Source of the DNA: Actinomycetes bacterium
Lineage (GTDB): Bacteria > Actinomycetota > Acidimicrobiia > Acidimicrobiales > CADCSY01
DNA length: 31,525 nucleotides
Assembly (NCBI GenBank): GCA_025464025.1
Contig: JAODBP010000050.1
Coordinates: forward strand, 1-31,525
Direction: 5' to 3'
Positions 7,560 through 13,345 of the stretch are shown here, piece after piece. The notes under the pieces were generated by a model, which saw only the letters and a list, made by a program, of their open reading frames with translations, ran no database searches and had not been told where the DNA came from. The first letter of the stretch is position 1; each line of letters starts with the position of its first letter. The position numbers were made by a program, and so were the translations under genes.

Positions 7560-8537
7560 GTGGCGGCGAAACCTGGAGGGCGTGGTCGCGTCGTGGTCGT
7601 GACCGGTGCCTCGGCCGGGGTCGGTCGGGCCACCGCCACCGCCTTCGGTCGGGCCGGCTGGTCGGTCGGCCTGCTGGCCCGGGGCGGGGCCGGCCTCGCC
7701 GCGGCGGCCGACGACGTGGGCGGCCGGAGCCTGGTGGTGCCCACCGACGTGGTCGACGCCGAGGCGGTCGAGGCCGCGGCCCAGCGGGTCGAGGACGAGC
7801 TGGGGCCGATCGACGCGTGGGTCAACGTCGCCATGACCACCGTCTTCGCCTGGTCGTGGGACGTGAGCGCCGACGAGCTCCGCCGGGCCACCGAGGTCAC
7901 CTACCTCGGCCAGGTCCACGGGACGATGGCGGCGCTGCGGCGGATGCGGCCCCGCGACCGGGGCGTGATCTGCAACGTGGGCTCGGCGCTCGCCCATCGG
8001 GCCATCCCCCTCCAGTCGGCCTACTGCGGCGCCAAGTTCGCCGTGCGGGGCTTCACCGAGGCCGTGCGGTGCGAGCTCCTGGCCGAGGGGAGCGCGGTGC
8101 GGCTCACCGAGGTCCACCTGCCGGCGGTGAACACCCCGCAGTTCACGTGGTGCCTCAACCGGCTCCCCATGCGGCCCCAGCCGGTGCCACCGGTCTACGC
8201 CCCCGAGGTGGCGGCCGACCGGATCGTGCTCGCCGTCACCTCCCCCCGGCGCCACCGGGTGCTGGGCGGGTTCAACCGGGCCCTCATCACGGCCAACAAG
8301 GTCGCGCCCGGCGTCGTCGACCGCTACGTGGCCCGCACCGCCGTCGCCTCGCAGCAGACCGACGAGCCGGCGGTCGACGGCCGGGCCGACCTGTGGGCGC
8401 CGGTCGACGATGCCGGCGACCACGGGCCCCGGGGCCCGTTCGCCGAGCTGGAGGGCGGGATGCGGAACCGGCGCTGGTTGGCCGGCCTGCCGCGCCTCGC
8501 CGTCGACCTCGCGGCCGCCGTCGTCGGGAGGGTCTGA
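7560..8537 (+). CDS. short-chain dehydrogenase/reductase
   Basis: A 325-residue NAD(P)-dependent oxidoreductase. The cofactor loop is TGASAGVGRA (about residues 16-25), preceded by VVVV as strand one. The NNAG position reads NVAM, an uncommon variant. The active site has S (NVGSALAHR) and YCGAK as YxxxK. After the core (about 250 residues) there is a C-terminal extension of some 70 residues (WAPVDDAGDHGPRGPF, then a hydrophobic end) of the kind seen in larger actinobacterial SDRs. GTG 7560 gives a short lead to the first strand. The stop overlaps the next start as TGATG, so it forms an operon with the SRPBCC gene. The substrate is unknown. Confidence 0.9.
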   Translation: MAAKPGGRGRVVVVTGASAGVGRATATAFGRAGWSVGLLARGGAGLAAAADDVGGRSLVVPTDVVDAEAVEAAAQRVEDELGPIDAWVNVAMTTVFAWSWDVSADELRRATEVTYLGQVHGTMAALRRMRPRDRGVICNVGSALAHRAIPLQSAYCGAKFAVRGFTEAVRCELLAEGSAVRLTEVHLPAVNTPQFTWCLNRLPMRPQPVPPVYAPEVAADRIVLAVTSPRRHRVLGGFNRALITANKVAPGVVDRYVARTAVASQQTDEPAVDGRADLWAPVDDAGDHGPRGPFAELEGGMRNRRWLAGLPRLAVDLAAAVVGRV

Positions 8538-8977
8538 TGGCGGTGACGAGCCGGCACCTGGACGCGTCGCCGGAGGCGGTGTTCGCCGTGCTGGCCGACG
8601 GGTGGCGCTACGCCGACTGGGTGGTGGGCGCTCAGCGGATCCGGGCGGTCGACGACAGTTGGCCGGCGCCGGGCAGCCGGTTCCACCACCGCTTCGGCAT
8701 CGGGCCGCTGAGCATCGAGGACTCGACCGTGCTCGAGGCCTTCGAGCCGCCCCGCCGGATCGTGCTCCGGGCCCGGGCCCGACCGACCGGTGTGGCCCGG
8801 GTGAGCATCGAGCTGGAGCCGGCCGGCGGCGGCACCGACGTGGTGCTGGCCGAGGTGCCGATCTCGGGCGTCGCCCAGCGCATCGACAACCCGCTGCTCG
8901 AGGCGCTGGTCGCCCTGCGCAACCGCCGGTCGCTCCAGCGGCTGGCCCAGGTGGTGGGGGCTGGTTCTCGCCCCTAG
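8537..8977 (+). CDS. SRPBCC (START/polyketide cyclase-like) family protein
   Basis: A 146-residue protein with the SRPBCC pattern. An N-terminal strand (VTSRHLDASPEAVFAVLADGWRYADWVVGA) is followed by PGSRFHHRFGIGP, EDSTVLEAFEPPRRIVLRARARP, VSIELEPAGGGTDVVLAEVP and a C-terminal helix (PLLEALVALRNRRSLQRLAQ). These proteins form a deep pocket for hydrophobic ligands. The ATG shares one base with the SDR stop and has GGGAGG upstream, so translation is coupled. A joint role with the SDR on a hydrophobic substrate is plausible but unproven. Confidence 0.85.
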   Translation: MAVTSRHLDASPEAVFAVLADGWRYADWVVGAQRIRAVDDSWPAPGSRFHHRFGIGPLSIEDSTVLEAFEPPRRIVLRARARPTGVARVSIELEPAGGGTDVVLAEVPISGVAQRIDNPLLEALVALRNRRSLQRLAQVVGAGSRP

Positions 8978-9043
8978 GTGGTGGGTACGCTGGGCGGACC
9001 GCCGGCAGCCATCGTGGCGCTGGACGGGCCAGGAGGTGGAGCC

Positions 9044-9952
9044 ATGGGTTCCCGCGTGACCGCACCCGCCGTGCGCGCCCGCAAGGTCGCGACCGGTGCC
9101 GAGCCGCTCGTGATGGTGACGGCCTACGACGCCCCCGGGGCGCGCATGGCCGACGAGGCCGGGGTCGACCTGATCCTGGTGGGCGACTCCCTCGCCATGG
9201 TCGTGCTCGGCTACGACGACACGCTCCAGGTGACGGTCGACGACATGGCCCACCACACGGCCGCGGTGGCCCGGGCGAAGCCGGCTGCCCTGGTCGTGGC
9301 CGACCTGCCGTGGCTCAGCTACCACGTGTCGGTCACCGACACCGTCCGCAACGCCGCCGCGCTGGTGCGGGCCGGGGCCGGGGCGGTGAAGCTCGAGGGC
9401 GGGGCCAAGCGGGTGCCGATGGTCGAGGCCCTCGTCGACGCCGAGATCCCGGTGATGGGCCACATCGGCCTGACGCCCCAGTCGGTGCACGCCATGGGTG
9501 GGTTCAAGGTCCAGGGCAAGGACCTGGCGGCGGCCCGGGGGCTGGTCGACGACGCCGAGAAGCTGGTTGCCGCGGGCGTGTTCAGCATCGTGCTCGAGGG
9601 CGTGCCCGACGTGGTGGCCCAGATGATCACCGAGTCGGTGCCCGTGCCCACGATCGGCATCGGTGCCGGTCGCCGGTGCGACGGCCAGGTGCTGGTGTTC
9701 CACGACCTGCTCGGGCTCCAGGACGGGATCCGGCCCAAGTTCGTGCGTCGCTACGCCTCGCTGAAGGCCGACGGCATCGAAGCCATCGCCGCCTTCGCCG
9801 CCGACGTGCGCTCGGGCGCGTTCCCCTCGGAGGAGGAGACGTACCACCTGCCGGCGGCCACCGCTGCGGCGCTGGGCGTGGGCTCGGTCGACGGCGTGGT
9901 CGAGCTGGATGACGTCACCGGGCTGTACGGGGGTGCCACGATCTCCCGGTGA
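9044..9952 (+). CDS. panB: 3-methyl-2-oxobutanoate hydroxymethyltransferase
   Basis: Makes ketopantoate from 2-oxoisovalerate and 5,10-methylene-tetrahydrofolate, the first committed step to pantothenate and CoA. At 302 residues it is slightly longer than usual. Family blocks are clear: MVTAYDAPGARMADEAG, ILVGDSLAMVVLGY (metal-binding Asp), VVADLPWLSY, AVKLEGG, VMGHIGLTPQSVH, the catalytic Glu in IVLEGVPD, VPTIGIGAG and QVLVFHDLLGL. A strong AGGAGGTGGA site ends four bases before ATG 9044. The upstream in-frame extension to 8978 is unlikely. TACGCT at 8986-8991 may be the -10 of a leadered promoter. The stop overlaps the DUF192 start as GTGA. No panC or panD is seen nearby. Confidence 0.96.
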   Translation: MGSRVTAPAVRARKVATGAEPLVMVTAYDAPGARMADEAGVDLILVGDSLAMVVLGYDDTLQVTVDDMAHHTAAVARAKPAALVVADLPWLSYHVSVTDTVRNAAALVRAGAGAVKLEGGAKRVPMVEALVDAEIPVMGHIGLTPQSVHAMGGFKVQGKDLAAARGLVDDAEKLVAAGVFSIVLEGVPDVVAQMITESVPVPTIGIGAGRRCDGQVLVFHDLLGLQDGIRPKFVRRYASLKADGIEAIAAFAADVRSGAFPSEEETYHLPAATAAALGVGSVDGVVELDDVTGLYGGATISR

Positions 9953-10515
9953 CGCTGGAGGACTGGGGGACGCGCGCCGAGCGCCACGAGCCGTGGGTGC
10001 GGCGCGCCGCCTGGACCGTGCTGGTCGTGGCGCTCCTGTCGTTCGTCGTGCGGGGCAGCGACGGGCCGGCCGATCCGTACCTGGTGGGGACCGGGCAGCG
10101 TCCGCTGGCCGGGTTCGGCGAGGCCGCCTTCGAGATCCGGACGCCCGAGGGCCGGGTGCTCGACTGGTGCGCGCTGCTGGCCGCGACCGAGTCGGCCCGG
10201 GAGCAGGGGCTCATGGAGCAGCACGACCTGCGGGGCTACGACGGCATGCTGTTCCGGTTCGACGAGCCGACGGCGGCGGAGTTCTACATGTTCCACACCC
10301 TGATACCGCTCTCGATCGCCTTCTTCGACGAGAGGGGGACCTTCGTGTCGGCCGCCGACATGCCGGTGTGCACCGCCGACGAGGCGGGCGCGTGCCCGAC
10401 CTACCCGGCGGCGAAGCCCTTCGTCCACGCCGTCGAGGTGCCCAAGGGGGGGCTCGGCCGGTTGGGGATCGGCCCGGGCTCGACGATGGCCATCACCGAC
10501 GGGGACTGCACGTGA
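9949..10515 (+). CDS. membrane-anchored DUF192 family protein
   Basis: A 188-residue protein with one N-terminal transmembrane segment (about 19-35, AAWTVLVVALLSFVV) and a DUF192 domain outside the membrane. The domain shows EIRTPEGRVLDWCALLAATE, SAREQGLMEQHDLRGYDGMLFRF and FYMFHTLIPLSIAFFDERG, followed by a Lys-Pro stretch and GIGPGSTM. DUF192 has a small beta-barrel fold and no established activity. Three cysteines lie in the domain part. The GTG start overlaps the panB stop and the stop overlaps the next start, each as GTGA, so these genes are translated as a chain with panB. Confidence 0.8.
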   Translation: MTLEDWGTRAERHEPWVRRAAWTVLVVALLSFVVRGSDGPADPYLVGTGQRPLAGFGEAAFEIRTPEGRVLDWCALLAATESAREQGLMEQHDLRGYDGMLFRFDEPTAAEFYMFHTLIPLSIAFFDERGTFVSAADMPVCTADEAGACPTYPAAKPFVHAVEVPKGGLGRLGIGPGSTMAITDGDCT

Positions 10516-10790
10516 GCGACGGGAGCTACTGGGCCGAGGTGGAGGCGGCCTGGGAGGGCCGCCCCGAGCGTCCGGCGCCTCGGCGGATCGGTCCGGCCCG
10601 GGCCGGCGTGCTGGCCGCGATGATGATCGGCCTCCAGGAGGCGCTCGAGCCCCACGCGCGCGACGAGGTGGTCGTCGAGGTCGACGTCGACGAGCCCGAG
10701 CGGCCGATCGGCGGTGTCCTGCTCCACTTCGACCCGACCTCGCCCCGCCACACCGTCGCCGTCCTCGGGAGTGTCACACCCCCTCCGTAG
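10512..10790 (+). CDS. conserved-looking hypothetical protein, 92 residues
   Basis: A small protein I cannot assign to a named family. It opens SDGSYWAEVEAAWEGRPERP, has a moderately hydrophobic helix (ARAGVLAAMMIGLQEAL), then an acidic strand-rich end (DEVVVEVDVDEPERPIGG and LLHFDPTSPRHTVAVL). GTG 10512 overlaps the DUF192 stop as GTGA, which supports translation and coupling. It is probably soluble. Its last six codons coincide with the promoter element for the rpsF operon: the PPP and stop codons are the C-rich block and TAG of that element. Confidence 0.7.
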   Translation: MSDGSYWAEVEAAWEGRPERPAPRRIGPARAGVLAAMMIGLQEALEPHARDEVVVEVDVDEPERPIGGVLLHFDPTSPRHTVAVLGSVTPPP

Positions 10791-10793
10791 GTT
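10772..10793 (+). promoter_or_regulatory. rpsF operon promoter P1, RecA-NDp-like
   Basis: TGTCA at 10772-10776, eleven bases, then TAGGTT at 10788-10793. This spacing matches the actinobacterial PafBC-dependent RecA-NDp motif (TTGTCRGTG, eight bases, TANNNT), except that the GTG positions read CAC. The same 15 bases TGTCACACCCCCTCC recur upstream of dnaB at 13220. Confidence 0.55.
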
Positions 10794-10820
10794 GTGGGCA
10801 TGGCCGGACCCGCCTACCAT
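10792..10820 (+). promoter_or_regulatory. rpsF operon promoter P2
   Basis: TTGTGG (10792-10797), a 17-base spacer and TACCAT (10815-10820). It would give a leader of about 98 bases before rpsF. It overlaps P1, so the two may compete or represent alternatives. Confidence 0.6.
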
Positions 10821-10861
10821 GCACTGTCCCCTTCCGGGGGGATGATGCTCAATCGAGCCCT

Positions 10862-10900
10862 GCCCGTGACCGTCACGGGCCCCGAGCGCCAGGCGCCGGG
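10862..10900 (+). promoter_or_regulatory. structured leader of the rpsF operon
   Basis: Two adjacent hairpins in the 5' leader. GCCCGTGAC (10862-10870) and GTCACGGGC (10872-10880) are perfectly complementary around one base; as RNA the stem closes on an ACCGU loop. The second pairs CCCG/CGGG and GCGC/GCGC with one bulged A (10881-10900). S6:S18 is known to autoregulate rpsF operons in several bacteria through a leader element containing CCG, and a CCG sits in the first loop. Identity with that element is a guess. Confidence 0.45.
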
Positions 10901-10924
10901 TCCACAGGGAGGTACTGCAGGCCC

Positions 10925-11317
10925 ATGAGGCCCTACGAAGTCATGGTCATCCTCGAGCCCGCGCTCGAAGAATCCGCGGTGCAGGCGGTCATCAACCGCA
11001 GCACCGAGCAGCTCGAGTCCGGCGGCAGCACGGTCAACCGTGTCGACAAGTGGGGGAAGCGCCGCTTCGCCTACGAGATCGCGAAGAAGATGGAGGGCTT
11101 CTACGTCCTCCTCGACGTCACCTCGGAGCCGGCTCCCATGGAGGAGCTCGACCGCGTCCTGCGGCTGTCCGACGACGTGATTCGCCACAAGATCATGCGG
11201 ATCCCGGACGAGGCGATCAACGGCAGCGGCCGCAAGGTCGCGGCCGAGGACATCGACACCGGTCCGGACCGTGAGAGCCGCGGACGCGGCAAGGACAGGG
11301 ACAGGGACAGGGACTGA
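10925..11317 (+). CDS. rpsF: 30S ribosomal protein S6
   Basis: A platform protein of the small subunit that pairs with S18. The sequence MRPYEVMVILEPALEESAVQAVINR, then GKRRFAYEIAKKMEGFYVLLDV and DDVIRHKIMRIPDEAI, is the standard S6 ferredoxin-like fold in about 96 residues. The remaining C-terminal tail of some 34 residues is highly charged and ends in alternating Asp and Arg/Lys, longer than typical for the family. GGGAGG lies about 11 bases before ATG 10925. The stop overlaps the ssb start as TGATG. First gene of rpsF-ssb-rpsR-rplI. Confidence 0.97.
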   Translation: MRPYEVMVILEPALEESAVQAVINRSTEQLESGGSTVNRVDKWGKRRFAYEIAKKMEGFYVLLDVTSEPAPMEELDRVLRLSDDVIRHKIMRIPDEAINGSGRKVAAEDIDTGPDRESRGRGKDRDRDRD

Positions 11318-11793
11318 TGCCTGACAACTCCATCACGATCGTTGGCAACCTGACGCGAGACCCCGAGCTCCGGTACACCCCCGGCGGACAGGCCACCTGC
11401 CAGTTCGGCGTGGCCGTGAACCGGGTCTGGACCGACCGTCAGACGAACGAGAAGAAGGAGGCGACGTCGTTCTTCAACGTCGTCGCCTGGCGCGAGATGG
11501 CCGAGAACGCCGGCGAGTCGCTGACGAAGGGCTCCCGCGTCGTCGTGACCGGTCGCCTGGAGCAGCGCTCCTGGGAGACCACCGACGGCGAGAAGCGCTC
11601 CGTCGTCGAGATCGTGGCCGACGAGATCGGCCCCAGCCTGCGATGGGCGACCGCGCAGGTCGTGCGCAACGAGCGCCGCACCGGTGACGGTGGCGGCTTC
11701 TCCGGCGGTCCGGCCGCCGGTGGCGGAGGCGGTGGCGGCCAGAGCCGCCCCGTGTCGAACGAGCCCCCCTACGGCGATGAGGAGCCCTTCTAA
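11317..11793 (+). CDS. ssb: single-stranded DNA-binding protein
   Basis: A 158-residue SSB. The OB-fold spans about 1-110 ([65 protein letters not shown]). A Gly-rich linker containing a run of seven glycines follows, and the acidic tip is GDEEPF, the partner-binding tail corresponding to DDDIPF. It overlaps rpsF by one base and rpsR by one base (TAATG), so synthesis is tied to the two ribosomal proteins, as in most actinomycetes and Firmicutes. The upstream damage-type promoter element would make sense for this gene. Confidence 0.97.
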   Translation: MPDNSITIVGNLTRDPELRYTPGGQATCQFGVAVNRVWTDRQTNEKKEATSFFNVVAWREMAENAGESLTKGSRVVVTGRLEQRSWETTDGEKRSVVEIVADEIGPSLRWATAQVVRNERRTGDGGGFSGGPAAGGGGGGGQSRPVSNEPPYGDEEPF

Positions 11794-12269
11794 TGGGTCG
11801 TAAGTCGAAGTCGGCCCCGTCCGGGCGCACTGAGCGCAAGGGCAAGGACAACGGCAAGAAGTTCAAGAAGAAGGTCTGCGTCTTCTGCAAGGAAGGCGTC
11901 GACTGGATCGACTACAAGGACGTGAACCTGCTGCGCCGGTTCATGTCCGACCGGGCCAAGATCCGCGCCCGCCGGGTGTCGGGGAACTGCGCCCAGCACC
12001 AGCGCGACGTGGCCATGGCCATCAAGTCGGCCCGCGAGCTGGCCCTGCTGCCGTACGCCACGCGCGTCACCAGCAGCCGGGGTGGCGGTCGCGGCGGTCG
12101 TCGCGACGATCGTGGCCCGCGCGAGGACCGTGGCGATCGCGGCCCGCGCCCGGAGAACACGGGTGGCCCGCAGATCGGCGACACCGCCGTGCCCGGGGAG
12201 ATCCCCGAGGAGCAGCTGGTGACCGTCGACGGTGCGGCGCTCGAGGTCGAGGCGGAGGCGGAGGCGTGA
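11793..12269 (+). CDS. rpsR: 30S ribosomal protein S18 with long C-terminal extension
   Basis: The S18 core lies at about 24-93 ([59 protein letters not shown]). Cys29, Cys32, Cys66 and His69 make the zinc-binding C+ form. Most S18 proteins end near here, at 75-90 residues, but this one continues for another 65: a Gly/Arg/Asp-rich repeat-like segment ([13 protein letters not shown] and similar), then an acidic tail ending in alternating Glu and Ala. The reading frame is secure because the stop overlaps the rplI start as GTGA and ssb overlaps the start. The extension is probably disordered; its role is unknown. Confidence 0.95.
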   Translation: MGRKSKSAPSGRTERKGKDNGKKFKKKVCVFCKEGVDWIDYKDVNLLRRFMSDRAKIRARRVSGNCAQHQRDVAMAIKSARELALLPYATRVTSSRGGGRGGRRDDRGPREDRGDRGPRPENTGGPQIGDTAVPGEIPEEQLVTVDGAALEVEAEAEA

Positions 12270-12712
12270 AGGTCGTCCTGCGGTCCGACGTGAACGACGT
12301 CGGCAAGAAGGGCGACGTCGTCGACGTCGCCGACGGGTTCGCCCGCAACTTCCTGGTGCCCAAGGGCCTGGCCTTCAAGGCCAGCGCCGGGGCCCAGGCC
12401 CAGGCCGATTCCATGCGCCGGTCCCGTGACGTCCGCGACGCCGCCGATCGCTCGGCCGCCGAGGACGTCGCCCGCCAGCTCGTGCCCAAGGTCATCACGC
12501 TGACGGCCCGGGCCGGCGGCGAGGGTCGCCTGTTCGGCTCGATCACCGCGGCCGACGTCGTCGACGCCGTGCAGGCCCAGACCGGCATCGAGCTCGACCG
12601 CCGCAAGGTCCAGCTGGCCGATCCGATCCGCGAGGTCGGCACCCACCTGGTGAACGTGAAGCTCCACACCGACGTGGTCTTCCCGGTCACCGTCGAGGTC
12701 AGCGCCAGCTAG
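12266..12712 (+). CDS. rplI: 50S ribosomal protein L9
   Basis: A 148-residue L9 with both domains. The N-terminal rRNA-binding domain reads [37 protein letters not shown] long connecting helix ([30 protein letters not shown]) leads to the C-terminal domain with [21 protein letters not shown] and [14 protein letters not shown]. The GTG start overlaps the rpsR stop. Last gene of the operon; a strong terminator follows 24 bases later. Confidence 0.97.
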   Translation: MKVVLRSDVNDVGKKGDVVDVADGFARNFLVPKGLAFKASAGAQAQADSMRRSRDVRDAADRSAAEDVARQLVPKVITLTARAGGEGRLFGSITAADVVDAVQAQTGIELDRRKVQLADPIREVGTHLVNVKLHTDVVFPVTVEVSAS

Positions 12713-12735
12713 CGCTCGACCCCCGAACTGCTCGT

Positions 12736-12769
12736 CGGCCGCCCCTCCCGGGGCGGCCGTCGTGCTTTT
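12736..12769 (+). terminator. intrinsic terminator of the rpsF operon
   Basis: CGGCCGCCCC (12736-12745), a TCCC loop and GGGGCGGCCG (12750-12759) form a perfect 10-pair stem, followed by TCGTGCTTTT. It is the clearest U-tailed terminator in the window. Confidence 0.85.
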
Positions 12770-12775
12770 CGCCCC

Positions 12776-12781
12776 TACGGT
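12776..12781 (+). promoter_or_regulatory. -10 element of the DUF6941-like gene
   Basis: TACGGT, six bases before ATG 12788 and just after the rpsF operon terminator. A leaderless start is implied. Confidence 0.5.
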
Positions 12782-12787
12782 GGGTCG

Positions 12788-13213
12788 ATGGACGACATGG
12801 AGATCACGGCCGACGTCCTGCTCGCCGACTACGCCGCCGTGGCCGACGGGAAGCTCACGTTGGTCGGGGCCGGGTTCGACTGGTTCTCCGTGCCGGGGCC
12901 GCCGACGTTCGGGGTCGGCATCCTCGTCCACGTCCCCTGGAACGAGACGAACAACCCCCACCGGTGGCGGCTGCGCCTGGTCGACGCCGACGGGCAGCCG
13001 TTCCGGGCCCCCGACGGCTCGGTGGTGGAGGTGGGTGACCGCTTCGAGCTGGGTCGCCCGTCCGGCGTGCCCGCGGGCGCGCCGCTGACCCTCCCCCTGG
13101 CCTGCAACCTCCAGGGGCTGGCCTTCACGACCGCCGGCCGGTGGATCGTGCAGCTCCTGCTCGACGACCGGGCCAACCCCATCGGCGACGCCGGCTTCAC
13201 CGTCCTCGGCTGA
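12788..13213 (+). CDS. DUF6941-like protein
   Basis: A 141-residue soluble protein. The opening MEITADVLLADYAAVADGKLTLVGAGFDWF and VGILVHVPWNETNNPHRWRLRLVDADGQPF resemble DUF6941 proteins, which start with a strand-rich LxDYAxVxDGKLxxxGG pattern. LPLACNLQGLAFTTAGRWIVQLLLDD and the C-terminal FTVLG complete a probable beta-sandwich. ATG 12788 or ATG 12797 could be the start; the first fits the -10 spacing best. It sits alone between the rpsF operon and dnaB. Function is unknown and the family name is from memory. Confidence 0.75.
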   Translation: MDDMEITADVLLADYAAVADGKLTLVGAGFDWFSVPGPPTFGVGILVHVPWNETNNPHRWRLRLVDADGQPFRAPDGSVVEVGDRFELGRPSGVPAGAPLTLPLACNLQGLAFTTAGRWIVQLLLDDRANPIGDAGFTVLG

Positions 13214-13219
13214 GCTCGC

Positions 13220-13241
13220 TGTCACACCCCCTCCCCAGGAT
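13220..13241 (+). promoter_or_regulatory. dnaB upstream promoter element, RecA-NDp-like
   Basis: TGTCA (13220-13224), eleven bases, then CAGGAT (13236-13241). The first 15 bases are identical to those upstream of rpsF, and the following AGG, TG and GGG positions also agree. The -10 lacks the first T. CACACCCCC and GGGGGTGTG (13223-13231 and 13243-13251) can also pair as a 9-bp stem. The leader to dnaB would be about 100 bases. TGTGGA (13248-13253) and TCCACA (13268-13273) form a further inverted repeat there. Confidence 0.5.
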
Positions 13242-13345
13242 GGGGGGTGTGGAGAACCGCTCCCTCTTCCACAGCTTCATCCACCGAGAAATCGTGGGTT
13301 GTCCTCTATCGACCCACAGGGCCGGCCAACCATGGTTGAGGTCTG

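Noticed and set aside
5299..7602. A 767-codon plus-strand frame
   Set aside because: It is a shadow of the PBP 3' end and antisense to the GH15 gene. The repetitive Val/Glu/Gly content is typical of reverse reading of GC-rich genes.
12093..12160. Tandem repeat or CRISPR-like array in the rpsR 3' part
   Set aside because: The repetition comes from Arg/Gly/Asp codons in the S18 tail; units are irregular and there are no spacers.
13223..13251. Terminator after the DUF6941-like gene
   Set aside because: The stem coincides with the element shared with rpsF and has no U tract. A promoter reading explains the conservation better, though both remain possible.
13260..13330. DnaA boxes upstream of dnaB (TTCATCCACC, TTGTCC)
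   Set aside because: None matches TTNTCCACA closely enough, there is no cluster, and the region is not AT-rich.
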